A DNA stretch of 64,000 nt from NCBI RefSeq assembly GCF_046630445.1, contig NC_092333.1, forward strand, positions 5,824,501 to 5,888,500, read 5' to 3'. Positions 1 through 10,990 of this stretch are shown piece after piece (position 1 is the stretch's first letter; each line of letters opens with the position of its first letter). The position numbers and the translations under genes are program-made. The notes beneath the pieces are model-generated. The model made no database searches. It was not told the origin of the DNA and saw nothing but the letters and a program-made list of their open reading frames with translations. The stretch is from Rutidosis leptorrhynchoides. Its lineage: Eukaryota > Streptophyta > Magnoliopsida > Asterales > Asteraceae.

Positions 1-111
1 CAAATAGCTACACCCGGAGGGTTAGCTACAACACAACAATACATTAATATATAACAATATAAACGAACAAGGTTAACACCTTAACCCAATACCGAGAACC
101 AAATACCACAA

Positions 112-356
112 TGAAGATTGGCCAAACTACACGAGCCTTAGTAATCCGAAACCACACGAGATTACTATCTTCACAACATCGAGGTTAGCCGAATTACACG
201 AGCCTTAGTAATCCGAAACCACACGAGATTACTACCTCAATAAGATGACCGAACTACACGAGTCACCATGAATCCGAACTACACAAGATTCATTTGATAA
301 GATGACCGAAACCACACGCGTCATCGTGAATCCGAAACCACACGCGATTCACATCT
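112..356. repeat. Hairpin-module array in the left LTR of element 1
   Basis: Four modules lie in tandem. Each holds two short hairpins that share a loop close to cCGAACTACACGAg, while the stems differ: ggc/gcc, tgac/gtca, tagtaatc/gattacta, atgaatc/gattcat, gtgaatc/gattcac. Outer arms close some modules, for example tgaagat (112-118) with atcttca (167-173), and gaggt with acctc. The same array recurs in the right LTR and in longer form in the internal region. Confidence 0.85.
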
Positions 357-1565
357 CCAACTCAAACCCACGGTCACGGGATTATAAAATCCACCACATC
401 GGGGCTACAACATCCAAATCACAATCACGTGTGATAATGTACACACGAACGTGTACTTCGCCAAAGATGGTCAACCAAGCGCACAACCGTGCCAATTGGA
501 CTTATACAAAAGTCCATCAAGTCCACCTACATGTGAAGTGAGCTCTATAGCCGAGAATCACTCCACCCGACCCGCACCCATCCTACACATACATATGTAC
601 ATAGGATAATATCACTCACCTTGAAGTCTTGAAGAGTGCTTCCAAGTAATCCGCAAGTCGCCAATGGGAAATACCTAATCCATTATCACAATTACAACAT
701 TACACTTAGAGTGGATTCACAATTCAACCCAATTCAACCATTAGTGCAATTTCGACCCAAATGCACTTCCAAGCACAAACCGTGCCCAAACTAACCCATA
801 ATCACTAACACAAGTGAGAATGGTCCCAATATGTCAATTAAACTCGAACTCAAGTGTTAAACACGTGTCATACCCATTTTGACACTTAAACCCTAATTTT
901 GACCCATAAAGGTCAAAATCTCATCCTTTACAAGTTTTGACACCTAAACACATTTAACTCGGTTCTATACTTCAACTTAATCCATTTTAAGTTTATAAAC
1001 ATCATTAAATCGCCAATTGGGTCATAATTACCACCGAACCCTAATTTGACCCAAAGTCACAATTAGTCAACCATAATACCCTAAATGGGTTCCAATACTT
1101 CAATAATCACTATACCTAGTGATTAAACTCCAAACCAAAGCCTAATCAAGGCCAAATCGTCATCCAACCCAAAACCCGCCAAGTGACAAGAATAACTAGT
1201 CACCATAAACCCATTTCATCACCTAAAAGGGTTACACAACAATTTAACTCAAAACCCTAACTTGAATATCAAATCAAATAAATGAAATTCGGAGTTTGAG
1301 CTTACCAATACCACCACAACGTAGCTAGGAACGAAAGGAACAACTTTAAAACCCGAGACTTTGAACGATTCGAGCTTCTTCTTCACCAAAACCTCAAATC
1401 TCTCTCTAGACCTCTCTCTCTCTCTAAGAATGGATGAAGATGATGAATGGATGTGAAATGATCCAAAGTTAGATCTAAACCAACTGATATGGCTCACAAA
1501 TCCGGCCCCAAGTGAATTTACCAAATTACCCTTCATTTAAAATAATTAAAAACAAAGGATTCTGT

Positions 1566-1611
1566 CAGCGCGATTCGGCGCGGCGCGCACCAGACCCGCG
1601 CGGCGCGCAAG
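1566..1611. repeat. GC-rich palindrome pair, element 1 LTR (5' part of U3)
   Basis: Two near-palindromic blocks built on ggcgcggcgcgc and ccgcgcggcgcgc lie about 110-155 bp inside the LTR's own 5' end. They stand out strongly from the AT-rich surroundings. The right LTR has the same pair at 7611-7656. Confidence 0.8.
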
Positions 1612-1721
1612 TAGTCAGTTTCAGGTTCTTTTGCTTTTTAACTAAATATAAATATTAAACGAAGCCCGTTCTCGTATGTCTTTTATAAACAAGTATACAA
1701 AATAAATATTCGGGTCTTACA

Positions 1722-1740
1722 ACTCTCCCCCACTTAAACT
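1722..1740 (-). promoter_or_regulatory. Polypurine tract of element 1
   Basis: On the minus strand a purine-rich run (aagtgggggagagt) lies directly before the TGTAAGA start of the 3' LTR. This is the expected place for the plus-strand primer. Confidence 0.8.
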
Positions 1741-2324
1741 CGATCACGTCCTCGTGATCCTCGTCACTTAACCAAACGGACCCCACTTACGGTCCTAAAC
1801 ATAAGTTCCAACCCGACTTTCCTAGGCAACTATTCTCATTGAAGCACCTTTAACACTAAAATCGTCATCCGCGATTTTCTCAAATCCACAATCCGAGCAC
1901 TAAAACCATGCTCCTTCCCTAACATCGGGAAAACTCAACCAATCTCGTACCGAGATATAAATCCCTTAGCGTACTATTACCGAGTACAACGCTAAAAGCA
2001 CCCAAGTCCCAACCTAAGGTCAACAACCCGAACCGATGAAGACCGATCCAAACGAATCCTTACGGATAACACCACTCAATAGACATCCCTTGTAGTGCGC
2101 AATACGACCAATACGCAACTACCGTAACATCATAATCCAACGGTTAAAAACCGATAGCGCCCAAACGACTATGGAAACGCAAATCCCAAGGTGTACGAAA
2201 TCAACCATCGTCACACCCGTAACCAACATGTGAGCGAAACACGGCTATCGCATCACTATTCTCACAACATGGTCCTCACGACCCCACCATCGGTGTATAA
2301 AACAACCGACAGATCACACAACAC

Positions 2325-2770
2325 GAAGGCTGGCCGAAAACACACGCGCCTTAGTGAATCCGAACTACACGCGACTCACTACCTTCACCACAACACAATC
2401 GGGAATGGCCGAACTACACGCGCCATAGTGAATCCGAACTACACGAGAGTCACTATCCCAGAGGAATGACCGAACTACACGAGTCATTTGTGAATCCGAA
2501 CTACACGAGACTCACTCCTCAATACAATGACCGAAACCACACGAGTCATTTGTGAATCCGAACTACACGAGATTCACTTCCACAACATCGAGGTTGGCCA
2601 AACTACACGAGCCTTAGTAATCCGAAACCACACGAGATTACTACCTCAATAAGATGACCGAACTACACGAGTCACCATGAATCCGAACTACACGAGATTC
2701 ATTCCGATAAGATGACCGAACTACACGCGTCATCGTGAATCCGAAAACACACGCGATTCACAACCATGAT
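2325..2770. repeat. Internal hairpin-module array of element 1 (seven modules)
   Basis: Seven modules each carry two hairpins with the near-constant loop cCGAACTACACGAg or a close variant. Stems vary but stay paired: atggc/gccat at 2405-2409 and 2422-2426; atgac/gtcat at 2466-2470 and 2483-2487; gtgaatc/gattcac at 2552-2558 and 2571-2577; tagtaatc/gattacta near 2614-2642. Outer closing arms are visible for several modules: gaagg/ccttc (2325-2329, 2382-2386), ggga/tccc (2401-2404, 2456-2459), gagga/tcctc (2461-2465, 2516-2520) and gaggt/acctc (2590-2594, 2643-2647). The last three modules are close copies of the LTR array. Confidence 0.88.
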
Positions 2771-3013
2771 GAAGTCAGCGGACCCGAAGATCATGCTTCA
2801 CCAATCTCAACACCGGATGAAGTCAGCGGACCCGAAGATCATGCTTCACCGATATAACACCACGCTCATGATGAAGTCAGCGGACCCCGAAAGTCATGCT
2901 CCACCAATCACGTACTCCCATGATGAAGTCAGCGGACCCTAAAGATCATGCTTCATCAATCAACCATACCATAATGAAGTCAGCGGACCCCGAAGGTCAT
3001 GCTTCATCTATCA
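2768..3013. repeat. Five tandem ~51-bp repeats (gatgaagtcagcggacc units)
   Basis: Five copies start near 2768, 2816, 2868, 2919 and 2971. Each has gatgaagtcagcggacc followed about 15 bases later by catgcttcacc or catgcttcatc. The tgaag and cttca ends of each unit can pair, so every unit is itself a potential hairpin. Confidence 0.85.
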
Positions 3014-3991
3014 CATACGCACTTTCGGCCTCAAACACCGAGTCGTGCAACATCACGCTCTGCTACACTACAGTGAACCCTAGCGGACCACTAACCATCC
3101 ATAATCGAGCAAGAACCACCTATATCAAACATAGGTACCAAACAATAATTCTCCAAAAGAGAACCCGACACACACCTCCCTTAACCGAAGGATTTCACCT
3201 TGCTCGCCACATACGTCCATTATCCCTCAACGAGATTTACCACATTACCACCTTGGTGATAATTCAAATCCAAAATCATAAGTACAATTTATCCAAAATT
3301 GTGCTCTACCACAAATCGACCCAACCAGGTCTCGACAGCATTTTCCGGATCTACCAATAGCATCATCCGAAATCTCACACTAAAACTTCCTCGTGCGGGA
3401 GTGTAACTCCCCCACTTAGAACCACGTTCCATATCCACAACTCGTACAACCGCACAATGCTACCACAGGTAGACTTTACCAATAATTAGGCTCACACGAC
3501 CCATTACCACATCTTGCTCCAACCTTGAGCACACGAAGGATTTTAACCAACCCTTAAACACTTTGTACAAAAAGTGTACCGCAACACAATCGGAGTCGAA
3601 CACCACGCTAGTAGGTATAAAAGAGGCACCTAATGTCGCGTCATAAAGACTCCATTACCAACACACATCGAGATTTAAAACACTCGATCTCAAGGGTTCC
3701 AACCAACCGACGAACCTCATGATTCGTCACTTCAACATAAAAGCGAACACGCGCTTAACAACCAAACACCAAAACCATTTCCGTGGCTTGGTAGAAACGT
3801 TTCCCAAATACTAAGGAATGCTTGGTTGCACTAAGTCTTACGCCCTTCGCCCGTCAATCAATCATCAACATAGGGTACTTCCATTAGGAACGTCACCCAT
3901 AGCATAACATGCACAACAAAGGCACGCAACTCAAACTCAAACGGCATTTAATAAATAATTAAAAGACATATTTATCAAAATTAAACGTACC

Positions 3992-4933
3992 TTAACGTCT
4001 CCTGGCCGCACCCGTCCCCGCTAACTTGGGACATTCCGACTTACGATGTCCTTCTTTTTGGCAATTGAAGCACACCATACCATCACCCTTTGGTACCGAA
4101 CATTCCCAAGACTTGTGACCCCTCACGCCACAATTGTAACATCTAGCCGCACTAGAATCCGACATACCCGTTCGCGTACCACCCGTGCTCACACTCGGAC
4201 CCTTAGCCCTCTTACTCGGAGCACCGTAAGAAACGACCCCTCGCTCACTTGAAGGTTCACCCCTTTTCGATCGTGAATACGACTCGAAACCTCTAGCCAA
4301 GTCGAATAATTCCGAAAACGATTTCGCTTGACCCCGGCTAATTTTACTTTTCAAGTCATCATTCAAGGTCCGATAGAAATCTCCCATCAACAAACGATCA
4401 TTCCCCAAATACTCCGGATAAAAACGAGCCTTCGCCATAAAGGTCGTCTTGAGAGTACTCAAATCCATAGATCCTTGTCGCAAATTTCGCAACTCATTAC
4501 GCAATTCCCACAAATCGGCCGAAGTCCGGAACTCCTCGAAGAATTCCTCCTTAAAGTCGTCCCACGATAAAGCCATAAACGTCTCGTCACCGACAAGATC
4601 AATCTTACCATCCAATCAATCCCTTGCCCTACCCCGCAACAAACTCGTAGTGAGTCTCGTCTTTCTCTCGGGAGGGCAATCAATAGTACGGAAACACCCT
4701 TCGACGTCCGAAATCCAAGTTGTGCTTACCAAAGGATTCGGCTTTCCGTCATACATCGGAGGTTTAGTCCTCATGAAGCTCTTAAGATAACGCTCCATTT
4801 CACCACTACTTTGAAGTTCGGAATACCTCCTTTCCATTCTTTCTTCTAACGCACCCATTTGCTCCGCAACGGCGGCCGCAACTCTAGTATTAAACTCCTC
4901 GTCATTCGTCTCGATCTCGTTTCGCGTCGCCAT
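3992..4933 (-). pseudogene. gag: Gag region of element 1 (Ty3-type)
   Basis: The likely start is the ATG at 4933 (MATRNEIETNDEEF). The first part has a coiled-coil-like stretch, AAAVAEQMGALEERMERRYSE. The central part is a retrotransposon Gag domain with LSWDDFKEEFFEEFRTS and repeated LRNELRNLRQG-type helices. The end carries two CCHC zinc knuckles, CYNCGVRGHKSWEC and CFNCQKEGHRKSEC, followed by a basic tail. Gag normally forms the virus-like particle and packages RNA. The product is not continuous in one frame in this copy (about one break). No pol follows it, which makes the element dependent on relatives. Family assignment is firm; function in the living plant is unknown. Confidence 0.85.
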
Positions 4934-5008
4934 TCTAAAGAATGCAAAACGATTAGTCCACGAACGTGTAAAACCGTACGCACGACACAGCCCCATCTTG
5001 CTAAACAC

Positions 5009-5356
5009 TCATCGTACATCACTTGTTAGACACGATTTGCACCCGTAATAAGGTTTGCAAGTTCTTATTACGCACACATGCCGCATCGACTCGTTAGTAC
5101 AACGACCGTCTCGCTCGATGATATACACAAACACAACCAAAATTCTACGCAGTACAAACACACGCGAGAATTATTATCACAACACAACAACATATTAATA
5201 ATATCCGCATTACTAATATAAACGTTAATCAACCTATAGCCAAGGCACTAACCAAACCCATTCCGACCCGTAATCCTACAAGTCCCGCAACAATTTAAGC
5301 ACACACAAGTTTAAGTCTAGGCACCTATCTCAAGTCACCTAAATCCCTTAGACCAT
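5009..5356. other. Leader of element 1 between PBS and gag
   Basis: About 350 bp lie between the primer-binding site and gag on the minus strand. I see no coding signal. Such a leader usually holds packaging signals, but none can be named from the sequence. Confidence 0.5.
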
Positions 5357-5368
5357 GCTCTGATACCA
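5357..5368 (-). promoter_or_regulatory. tRNA-iMet primer-binding site of element 1
   Basis: On the minus strand this reads TGGTATCAGAGC, the classical complement of the 3' end of plant initiator methionine tRNA. It lies two bases inside the end of the 5' LTR. Confidence 0.92.
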
Positions 5369-5445
5369 CTTGTAACGACCCAAACCAACCAGCATTAAAC
5401 CGCGTTAAATTTACAAAATAAAAAAAAAATTGCTGAACTGCCACC

Positions 5446-5480
5446 TGGCGCGGCGCGCCATATAGGCCGCGCGGCGCGCC
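5446..5480. repeat. GC-rich palindrome pair near the 3' end of the element 1 LTR
   Basis: Two blocks, tggcgcggcgcgcca and ggccgcgcggcgcgcc, are separated by a few AT bases and lie about 75-110 bp from the 3' end of the LTR in its own sense. They use the same word as the pair at the other end of the LTR. Confidence 0.8.
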
Positions 5481-6147
5481 AAACCTGACTGTCCGGAAAG
5501 TCTTTAAATGCGAAAATGTTTGACTAGTTCCCGACATATTTAGGCGTAACGCTTTTAACCCCATGTTCCATATATAAAAACTAGCACGTTCTATTAATAA
5601 AATTATGTTTACGAAGCGGGGCCCACATTGACCCAAATTACCCCTTAAGTACCAAAATACAATTTTTGACCATAAGACTTTTAATACAAAACAAAGCCGA
5701 GCATGGCGATTGGGGATACGCTACCCAATCCTAATAAATCCAAAAGCAAGCCTTCTACGCAAACTATGCAAGTCCTCTAATCCTCGCGCTTACCCGAGCC
5801 ACCATCCGCATGCAATCTATAAAAAGAGTCAACAACGAGAGGGTAAGCTAACGCTTAGTGAATGATAATATACTACATACATATATATGTATAAAATGGA
5901 CACGCCACAAAATAACAAATACCGCATACCGAGGCATCCATATAAGGCACTACACTAAGCATACCGTACGATCTCTAAGCAACGAGCTAAAGATACAATA
6001 ACAATATAAGTTCACCAACGACGATGTGAACAACGCCAAATAGCTACACCCGGAGGGTTAGCTACAACACAACAATACATTAATATATAACAATATAAAC
6101 GAACAAGGTTAACACCTTAACCCAATACCGAGAACCAAATACCACAA

Positions 6148-6392
6148 TGAAGATTGGCCGAACTACACGAGCCTTAGTAATCCGAAACCACACGAGATTA
6201 CTATCTTCACAACATCGAGGTTGGCCGAACTACACGAGCCTTAGTAATCCGAAACCACACGAGATTACTACCTCAATAAGATGACCGAACTACACGAGTC
6301 ACCATGAATCCGAACTACACGAGATTCATTTGATAAGATGACCGAAACCACACGCGTCATCGTGAATCCGAAACCACACGCGATTCACATCT
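6148..6392. repeat. Hairpin-module array in the right LTR of element 1
   Basis: This copy lies 6036 bases from the array at 112-356 and keeps the same four modules. A few loop bases differ between the LTRs (cgaactacacgag here against caaactacacgag or cgaattacacgag on the left), while the stems I compared are unchanged. Confidence 0.85.
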
Positions 6393-7610
6393 CCAACTCA
6401 AACCCACGGTCACGGGATTATAAAATCCACCACATCGGGGCTACAACATCCAAATCACAATCACGTGTGATAATGTACACACGAACGTGTACTTCGCCAA
6501 AGATGGTCAACCAAGCGCACAACCGTGCCAATTGGACTTATACAAAAGTCCATCAAGTCCACCTACATGTGAAGTGAGCTCTATAGCCGAGAATCACTCC
6601 ACCCGACCCGCACCCATCCTACACATACATATGTACATAGGATAATATCACTCACCTTGAAGTCTTGAAGAGTGCTTCCAAGTAATCCGCAAGTCGCCAA
6701 TGGGAAATACCTAATCCATTATCACAATTACAACATTACACTTAGAGTGGATTCACAATTCAACCCAATTCAACCATTAGTGCAATTTCGACCCAAATGC
6801 ACTTCCAAGCACAAACCGTGCCCAAACTAACCCATAATCACTAACACAAGTGAGAATGGTCCCAATATGTCAATTAAACTCGAACTCAAGTGTTAAACAC
6901 GTGTCATACCCATTTTGACACTTAAACCCTAATTTTGACCCATAAAGGTCAAAATCTCATCCTTTACAAGTTTTGACACCTAAACACATTTAACTCGTTT
7001 CTATACTTCAACTTAATCCATTTTAAGTTTATAAACATCATTAAATCGCCAATTGGGTCATAATTACCACCGAACCCTAATTTGACCCAAAGTCACAATT
7101 AGTCAACCATAATACCCTAAATGGGTTCCAATACTTCAATAATCACTATACCTAGTGATTAAACTCCAAACCAAAGCCTAATCAAGGCCAAATCGTCATC
7201 CAACCCAAAACCCTCCAAGTGACAAGAATAACTAGTCACCATAAACCCATTTCATCACCTAAAAGGGTTACACAACAATTTAACTCAAAACCCTAACTTG
7301 AATATCAAATCAAATAAATGAAATTCGGAGTTTGAGCTTACCAATACCACCACAACGTAGCTAGGAACGAAAGGAACAACTTTAAAACCCGAGACTTTGA
7401 ACGATTCGAGCTTCTTCTTCACCAAAACCTCAAATCTCTCTCTAGACCTCTCTCTCTCTCTCTCTCTCTCTAAGAATGGATGAAGATGATGAATGGATGT
7501 GAAATGATCCAAAGTTAGATCTAAACCAACTGATATGGCTCACAAATCCGGCCCCAAGTGAATTTACCAAATTACCCTTCATTTAAAATAATTAAAAACA
7601 AAGGATTCTG

Positions 7611-7656
7611 TCAGCGCGATTCGGCGCGGCGCGCACCAGACCCGCGCGGCACGCAA
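7611..7656. repeat. GC-rich palindrome pair, right LTR copy of element 1
   Basis: Counterpart of 1566-1611 in the other LTR. One block differs by a single base between the two LTRs. Confidence 0.78.
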
Positions 7657-8624
7657 GTAGTCAGTTTCAGGTTCTTTTGCTTTTTAACTAAATATAAATA
7701 TTAAACGAAGCCCGTTCTCGTATGTCTTTTATAAAGAAGTATACAAAATAAATATTCAGGTCTTACACCGGTCCACATACAAATCCAACTATTACTACGA
7801 ATCAGAAAATTTTGATGTCTATTAATTTAACCACTCAAAATAAATTTTCGTAATTTTAAGAAATTTAGATAAGAAGTAGAATAAAAATCTTTGTCCTAAA
7901 ACTAGAATAACGAGAAATAAGAAAGAAAAAGAGTTCGTCGGAAAAATGTCGAAAAAGAAAAATGGTTGAAAAATAAAAGGTGACGGAAAAATTAAAGAAA
8001 CTTATAAAACTTAATAGTACTTGACTAACCTAACCTTATTACTACAACTAACTTAAAATTATAATCGCAAATTGAAATTACTAATTGGAATGATAATTGA
8101 TACATAGTAAAAGGTGTCTAAAAATATTAAAGCTTACAGGAAAAACTAAATCCCAAATGGAAATAACTTAAAAAGAAACTAAAACTTAAAAAGGCGTCGC
8201 AAAATTCTAAAGTACCTAAATCTTAGTCTAAAGAAAAAGCACTTAAGGAATTCTACGGCAAAGCCTAAAAATCTAGGAGTAAAAATGACTATGGCAAAAA
8301 CTAAGTTTAAAATTAAATATGAGCTAAAAATACAAATATTACGCTAAAAAGATTAAAAAGGGACAAAATATAAAAATATACAAAAAGTTGTAAAAAGTAC
8401 AATTTTTATAAAAATATTATTTTTATATTATTTATTTATTAAATCTACTAATTTTATAATTTAATTAAACTAATTAATACTAAATACATAAATTAAATAA
8501 AAAGTAAAAGTTAAAATAAAACTAATAATAATAATAATTATAATAATTAGGGTTAAATAATAATAATAATTAATAATTACCCGTAATTAATGCTGAATTA
8601 GGGTTTTGTCGCCTGTCAGAAAAT

Positions 8625-8672
8625 CTCCGCGAGTCGCGGTAATCAATGCAGCAAACCCCGCGAGTTGCGGGG
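8625..8672. repeat. GC-rich palindrome pair in the leader of element 2
   Basis: The blocks ctccgcgagtcgcgg and ccccgcgagttgcgggg are separated by about 17 bases. They use the same word as the pair at 10473-10526 in the LTR of the same element. Confidence 0.8.
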
Positions 8673-8989
8673 TTCAGATATTCAGATGACAGCTTATTTA
8701 AATTCGACGCGTTTTTCTTTATTTATTTTTTTTTTATTTTCTGTTTTCTGTTTTTATATAAATAAAAGATATTTAAATAAAACTTATATTTTTATAAACT
8801 AAAATAAAAATAAAGAAACTTATAAAACTTAAATATTTAACAAAATCTTAAAAATACTTATATTTTTGTTTTTCTTTTTATATTTTTGAATAATTAAAAC
8901 GTATTTTTACAAAAACGAATTTTAATAAAAGTTAACTAAAAATCTTTTTTTTTTTATATATAGCGTTGCGCTTCCGGCGTTTAAGAGAT

Positions 8990-9007
8990 TCCCCGGCAGC
9001 GGCGCCA
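8990..9007 (-). promoter_or_regulatory. tRNA-Asp-type primer-binding site of element 2
   Basis: On the minus strand this reads TGGCGCCGCTGCCGGGGA. It matches the complement of the 3' end of plant tRNA-Asp(GTC) at all but one position. Confidence 0.88.
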
Positions 9008-9016
9008 AAAATAACT

Positions 9017-10990
9017 TGATGTCGTGCGGGGTGTATATAAAATAGTTATTAATTTTAGCAGGAAATACTATTAAATACGATACATTTTTACACAAGATAT
9101 TTATTTATTTAGAGAACGGATATACTTAAACCTTGCTACAACACTTATAGGCAGTGTACCTAATCGTACAGTAGTGTAGTTTTTAGTAAGTCCGGTTCGT
9201 TCCACAGGGAATCTTTTTAAACAAAGCTTAACGCTATATTAGTTTACTTTTATAAAAATACAAATATATATATATAAGTAATATTATTATTATAAAGGGG
9301 GATTTTTACCGTTTAATGACCGGTTTGTCGATTTTAAAACTTTAGTCGCAGTTAAAACCTAATGTAAAATATTAAATAAATAAAAGACTTAATTTAAAGC
9401 GTAAAATAAATAACGATAATGAAATTGCAATAAAAGTGCGATAAAATAAAATTGCGATAATTAAAAAGTACGATAATTAAAAGTGCGATTAAATAACAAT
9501 AAATAAAAGTGCGATAATTAGAAGTGCAATTAAATATAAAATAAAGGAAATTAAATATGAAATAAAAGAATTATGCTTATTTAAACTTCCGTAATCATGA
9601 TGTTTGACGTGTTAATTTTAGTTTTATGCCCATGGGTTAATTGTCCTTTGTCCTGGATTATTTAATATGTCCATACGGATTTGTCCATAATAGTCCATCA
9701 GTCATAAATATAAAGAGCGAAAGCCTTCGTCAAATTATTCTTATTCCCGAAGTCAAATATTCCAACTAATTGGGGATTCGAATTGTAACAAGGTTTTAAT
9801 ACTTTGTTTAATGAATACACCAGGTTATCGACTGCGTGTAAACCAAGGTTTTATTACTTTGTTAACAATTACACCAATTACCCTTGAATGTAATTCACCC
9901 CTGTTTCAACAAGTTTATTAACTATTAATCCAGTTCCGTATCCGGTAAAATGAATAATTATTGGTATTTATAGATATCCCGCCCACCGTACCCAGTCAAG
10001 CGTATGTGGTTATATATAAATACGTCAAATTATAAGTTTGTATATTAAATTAACAAGGTACTGTTTAGTTAATATAAAACCCATTAATAGCCCATAGTCT
10101 AATTTCCACAAGTGTCGTTCTTTTGTCCAAACCCCAATTATGGTACAAAGCCCAATTACCCAATTTTAGTAATTAGCCCAACATCATGATTACTTCGGAT
10201 TAAATAAGCATAATAATAACTTAGCTACGAGACATTAATGTAAAAAGGTTGAACATAACTTACAATGATTAAAAATAGCGTAGCGTTACACGGACAGAAT
10301 TTCGACTTACACCCTTACAACATTCGCTAACATACCCTTATTATTAGAATTATAATTAAAATTAAAATATAAATTATATATATATATATTTTACGTATGA
10401 GGAGAAGAAGAAAAAAAGATGATTAAAATGATCAGAATTCGGTTGGCTTTATAGGCAGTTTTTCATTTTGGGGCTCCGCGACTCGCGGTATTTTTGCCTT
10501 CAAACTCCGCGAGTCGCGGAGTTTGCAATTACAGCTCACTCTGGTTTGGAGTCTTTCTTGCCGACGGTTTTTATTATTAATTATAATATATAAATAATTA
10601 TAAGAATTATTTAAATATTATATTATATTTATGTGCATAGTTGACTTGTAATTTTTAGTCCGTTGCGTCGAGCGTTGAGAGTTGACTCTAGTCCCGGTTC
10701 CGGATTTTCGAACGTCCTTGCGTACAATTTTATATTTTGTACTTTGCGTTTTGAATCTTGTACTCTTGTAATTTCGAGACGTTTCTTATCAATAATTGGA
10801 ACCTCTTTGATTGTCTTTTGTACTTTTGAGCTTTTTGGTCGTTTGCGTCTTCAATTCGTCGAATCTGTCTTTTGTCTTCACCTTTTATTATTTAAACGAA
10901 TATCACTTGTAAATAGAACAATTGCAACTAAAAGCTTGTCTTTCTTGAGGAATAATGCTATGAAATATATGTTCGTTTTTAGCATTATCA
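9017..10990 (-). repeat. 5' LTR of element 2 (~2.0 kb)
   Basis: The plus-strand left end is tgatgtcg at 9017 and the right end is agcattatca at 10990, so the LTR reads TGATAATGCT...CGACATCA on its own strand. Near the 3' end it has the ccctgtggaacga motif that is common before Asp-type primer sites in plant Ty3 elements. A TATA-like box (minus strand CCTATAAAGCC) lies near 10448-10456, just downstream of the GC-rich pair. Confidence 0.82.
10473..10526. repeat. GC-rich palindrome pair in U3 of the element 2 LTR
   Basis: The blocks ctccgcgactcgcgg and ctccgcgagtcgcggag are separated by about 18 bases. In the element's sense they lie roughly 20 bp upstream of a TATA-like box. Confidence 0.82.

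Larger units (their letters stand above)
1..1721 (-). repeat. 3' LTR of element 1 (partial; start lies left of the window)
   Basis: This stretch repeats 6037-7767 almost base for base. On the plus strand it ends in tcttaca at 1721, which is TGTAAGA on the element's own strand, the usual TG start of an LTR. It contains the hairpin array, a CT microsatellite near 1410-1425 and a GC-rich palindrome pair near 1566-1611. Open frames inside it have no recognisable product. Confidence 0.9.
1741..3991 (-). other. Non-coding internal region of element 1 between gag and 3' LTR
   Basis: About 2.2 kb with no recognisable pol domain on either strand. It contains the long hairpin array (2325-2770) and the 51-bp tandem repeats (2768-3013). 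The open frames seen here run through repeats and resemble no known protein. Confidence 0.7.
1..7767 (-). mobile_element. Gag-only Ty3-type LTR retrotransposon (element 1), left end outside window
   Basis: Two long direct repeats (1-1721 and 5371-7767) flank an internal region of about 3.65 kb. On the minus strand the order is 5' LTR, a 2-base spacer, a tRNA-iMet primer-binding site, a gag region with two zinc knuckles, non-coding sequence rich in repeats, a polypurine tract and the 3' LTR. I see no protease, reverse transcriptase or integrase between gag and the tract, so the element fits the TR-GAG class of non-autonomous LTR elements. The visible 1.7 kb of the LTR pair differs at roughly ten positions plus a CT-repeat length change, which suggests an insertion some hundreds of thousands of years old under usual plant rates (inference). 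The gag frame has about one break. The right end abuts a fragment of element 2, into which it probably inserted. Confidence 0.88.
5371..7767 (-). repeat. 5' LTR of element 1 (complete, ~2.4 kb)
   Basis: On the plus strand the repeat starts tgtaacgacc at 5371 and ends tcttaca at 7767, so it has TG...CA ends in both readings. It abuts the primer-binding site on the left. A CT microsatellite near 7438-7471 is longer than in the left LTR. The hairpin array lies at 6148-6392 and GC-rich palindromes lie near both ends. Confidence 0.92.
7768..10990 (-). mobile_element. Fragment of a Ty3-type LTR element (element 2): 5' LTR, PBS and leader
   Basis: On the minus strand the order is LTR (10990 to 9017), a short spacer, a tRNA-Asp-type primer-binding site (9007 to 8990), then about 1.2 kb of AT-rich leader that is cut off at 7768 by the right end of element 1. 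The Asp-type site and the long LTR are typical of the Athila/Tat side of Ty3 elements. No coding domain is left in the visible leader. The rest of the element may continue left of this window, beyond element 1. It is incomplete here. Confidence 0.75.

Noticed and set aside
302-541. Open frame in the element 1 LTR, repeated at 6338-6577
   Set aside because: It runs through the LTR and its hairpin array, occurs identically in both LTRs and has a low-complexity His/Thr/Asn composition with no known match.
2325-3013. CRISPR-like array
   Set aside because: The repeats have no spacers of constant length, the DNA is plant nuclear, and each unit is a hairpin of changing stem sequence.
2896-3360. 154-codon open frame in element 1
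   Set aside because: It is built mainly from the 51-bp tandem repeats on the strand opposite to gag; there is no family resemblance.
5357-5368. tRNA gene fragments at primer-binding sites (also 8990-9007, 34127-34138, 42998-43010)
   Set aside because: They are only 12-18 bases long, complementary to tRNA 3' ends and adjacent to LTRs; none has a tRNA body.
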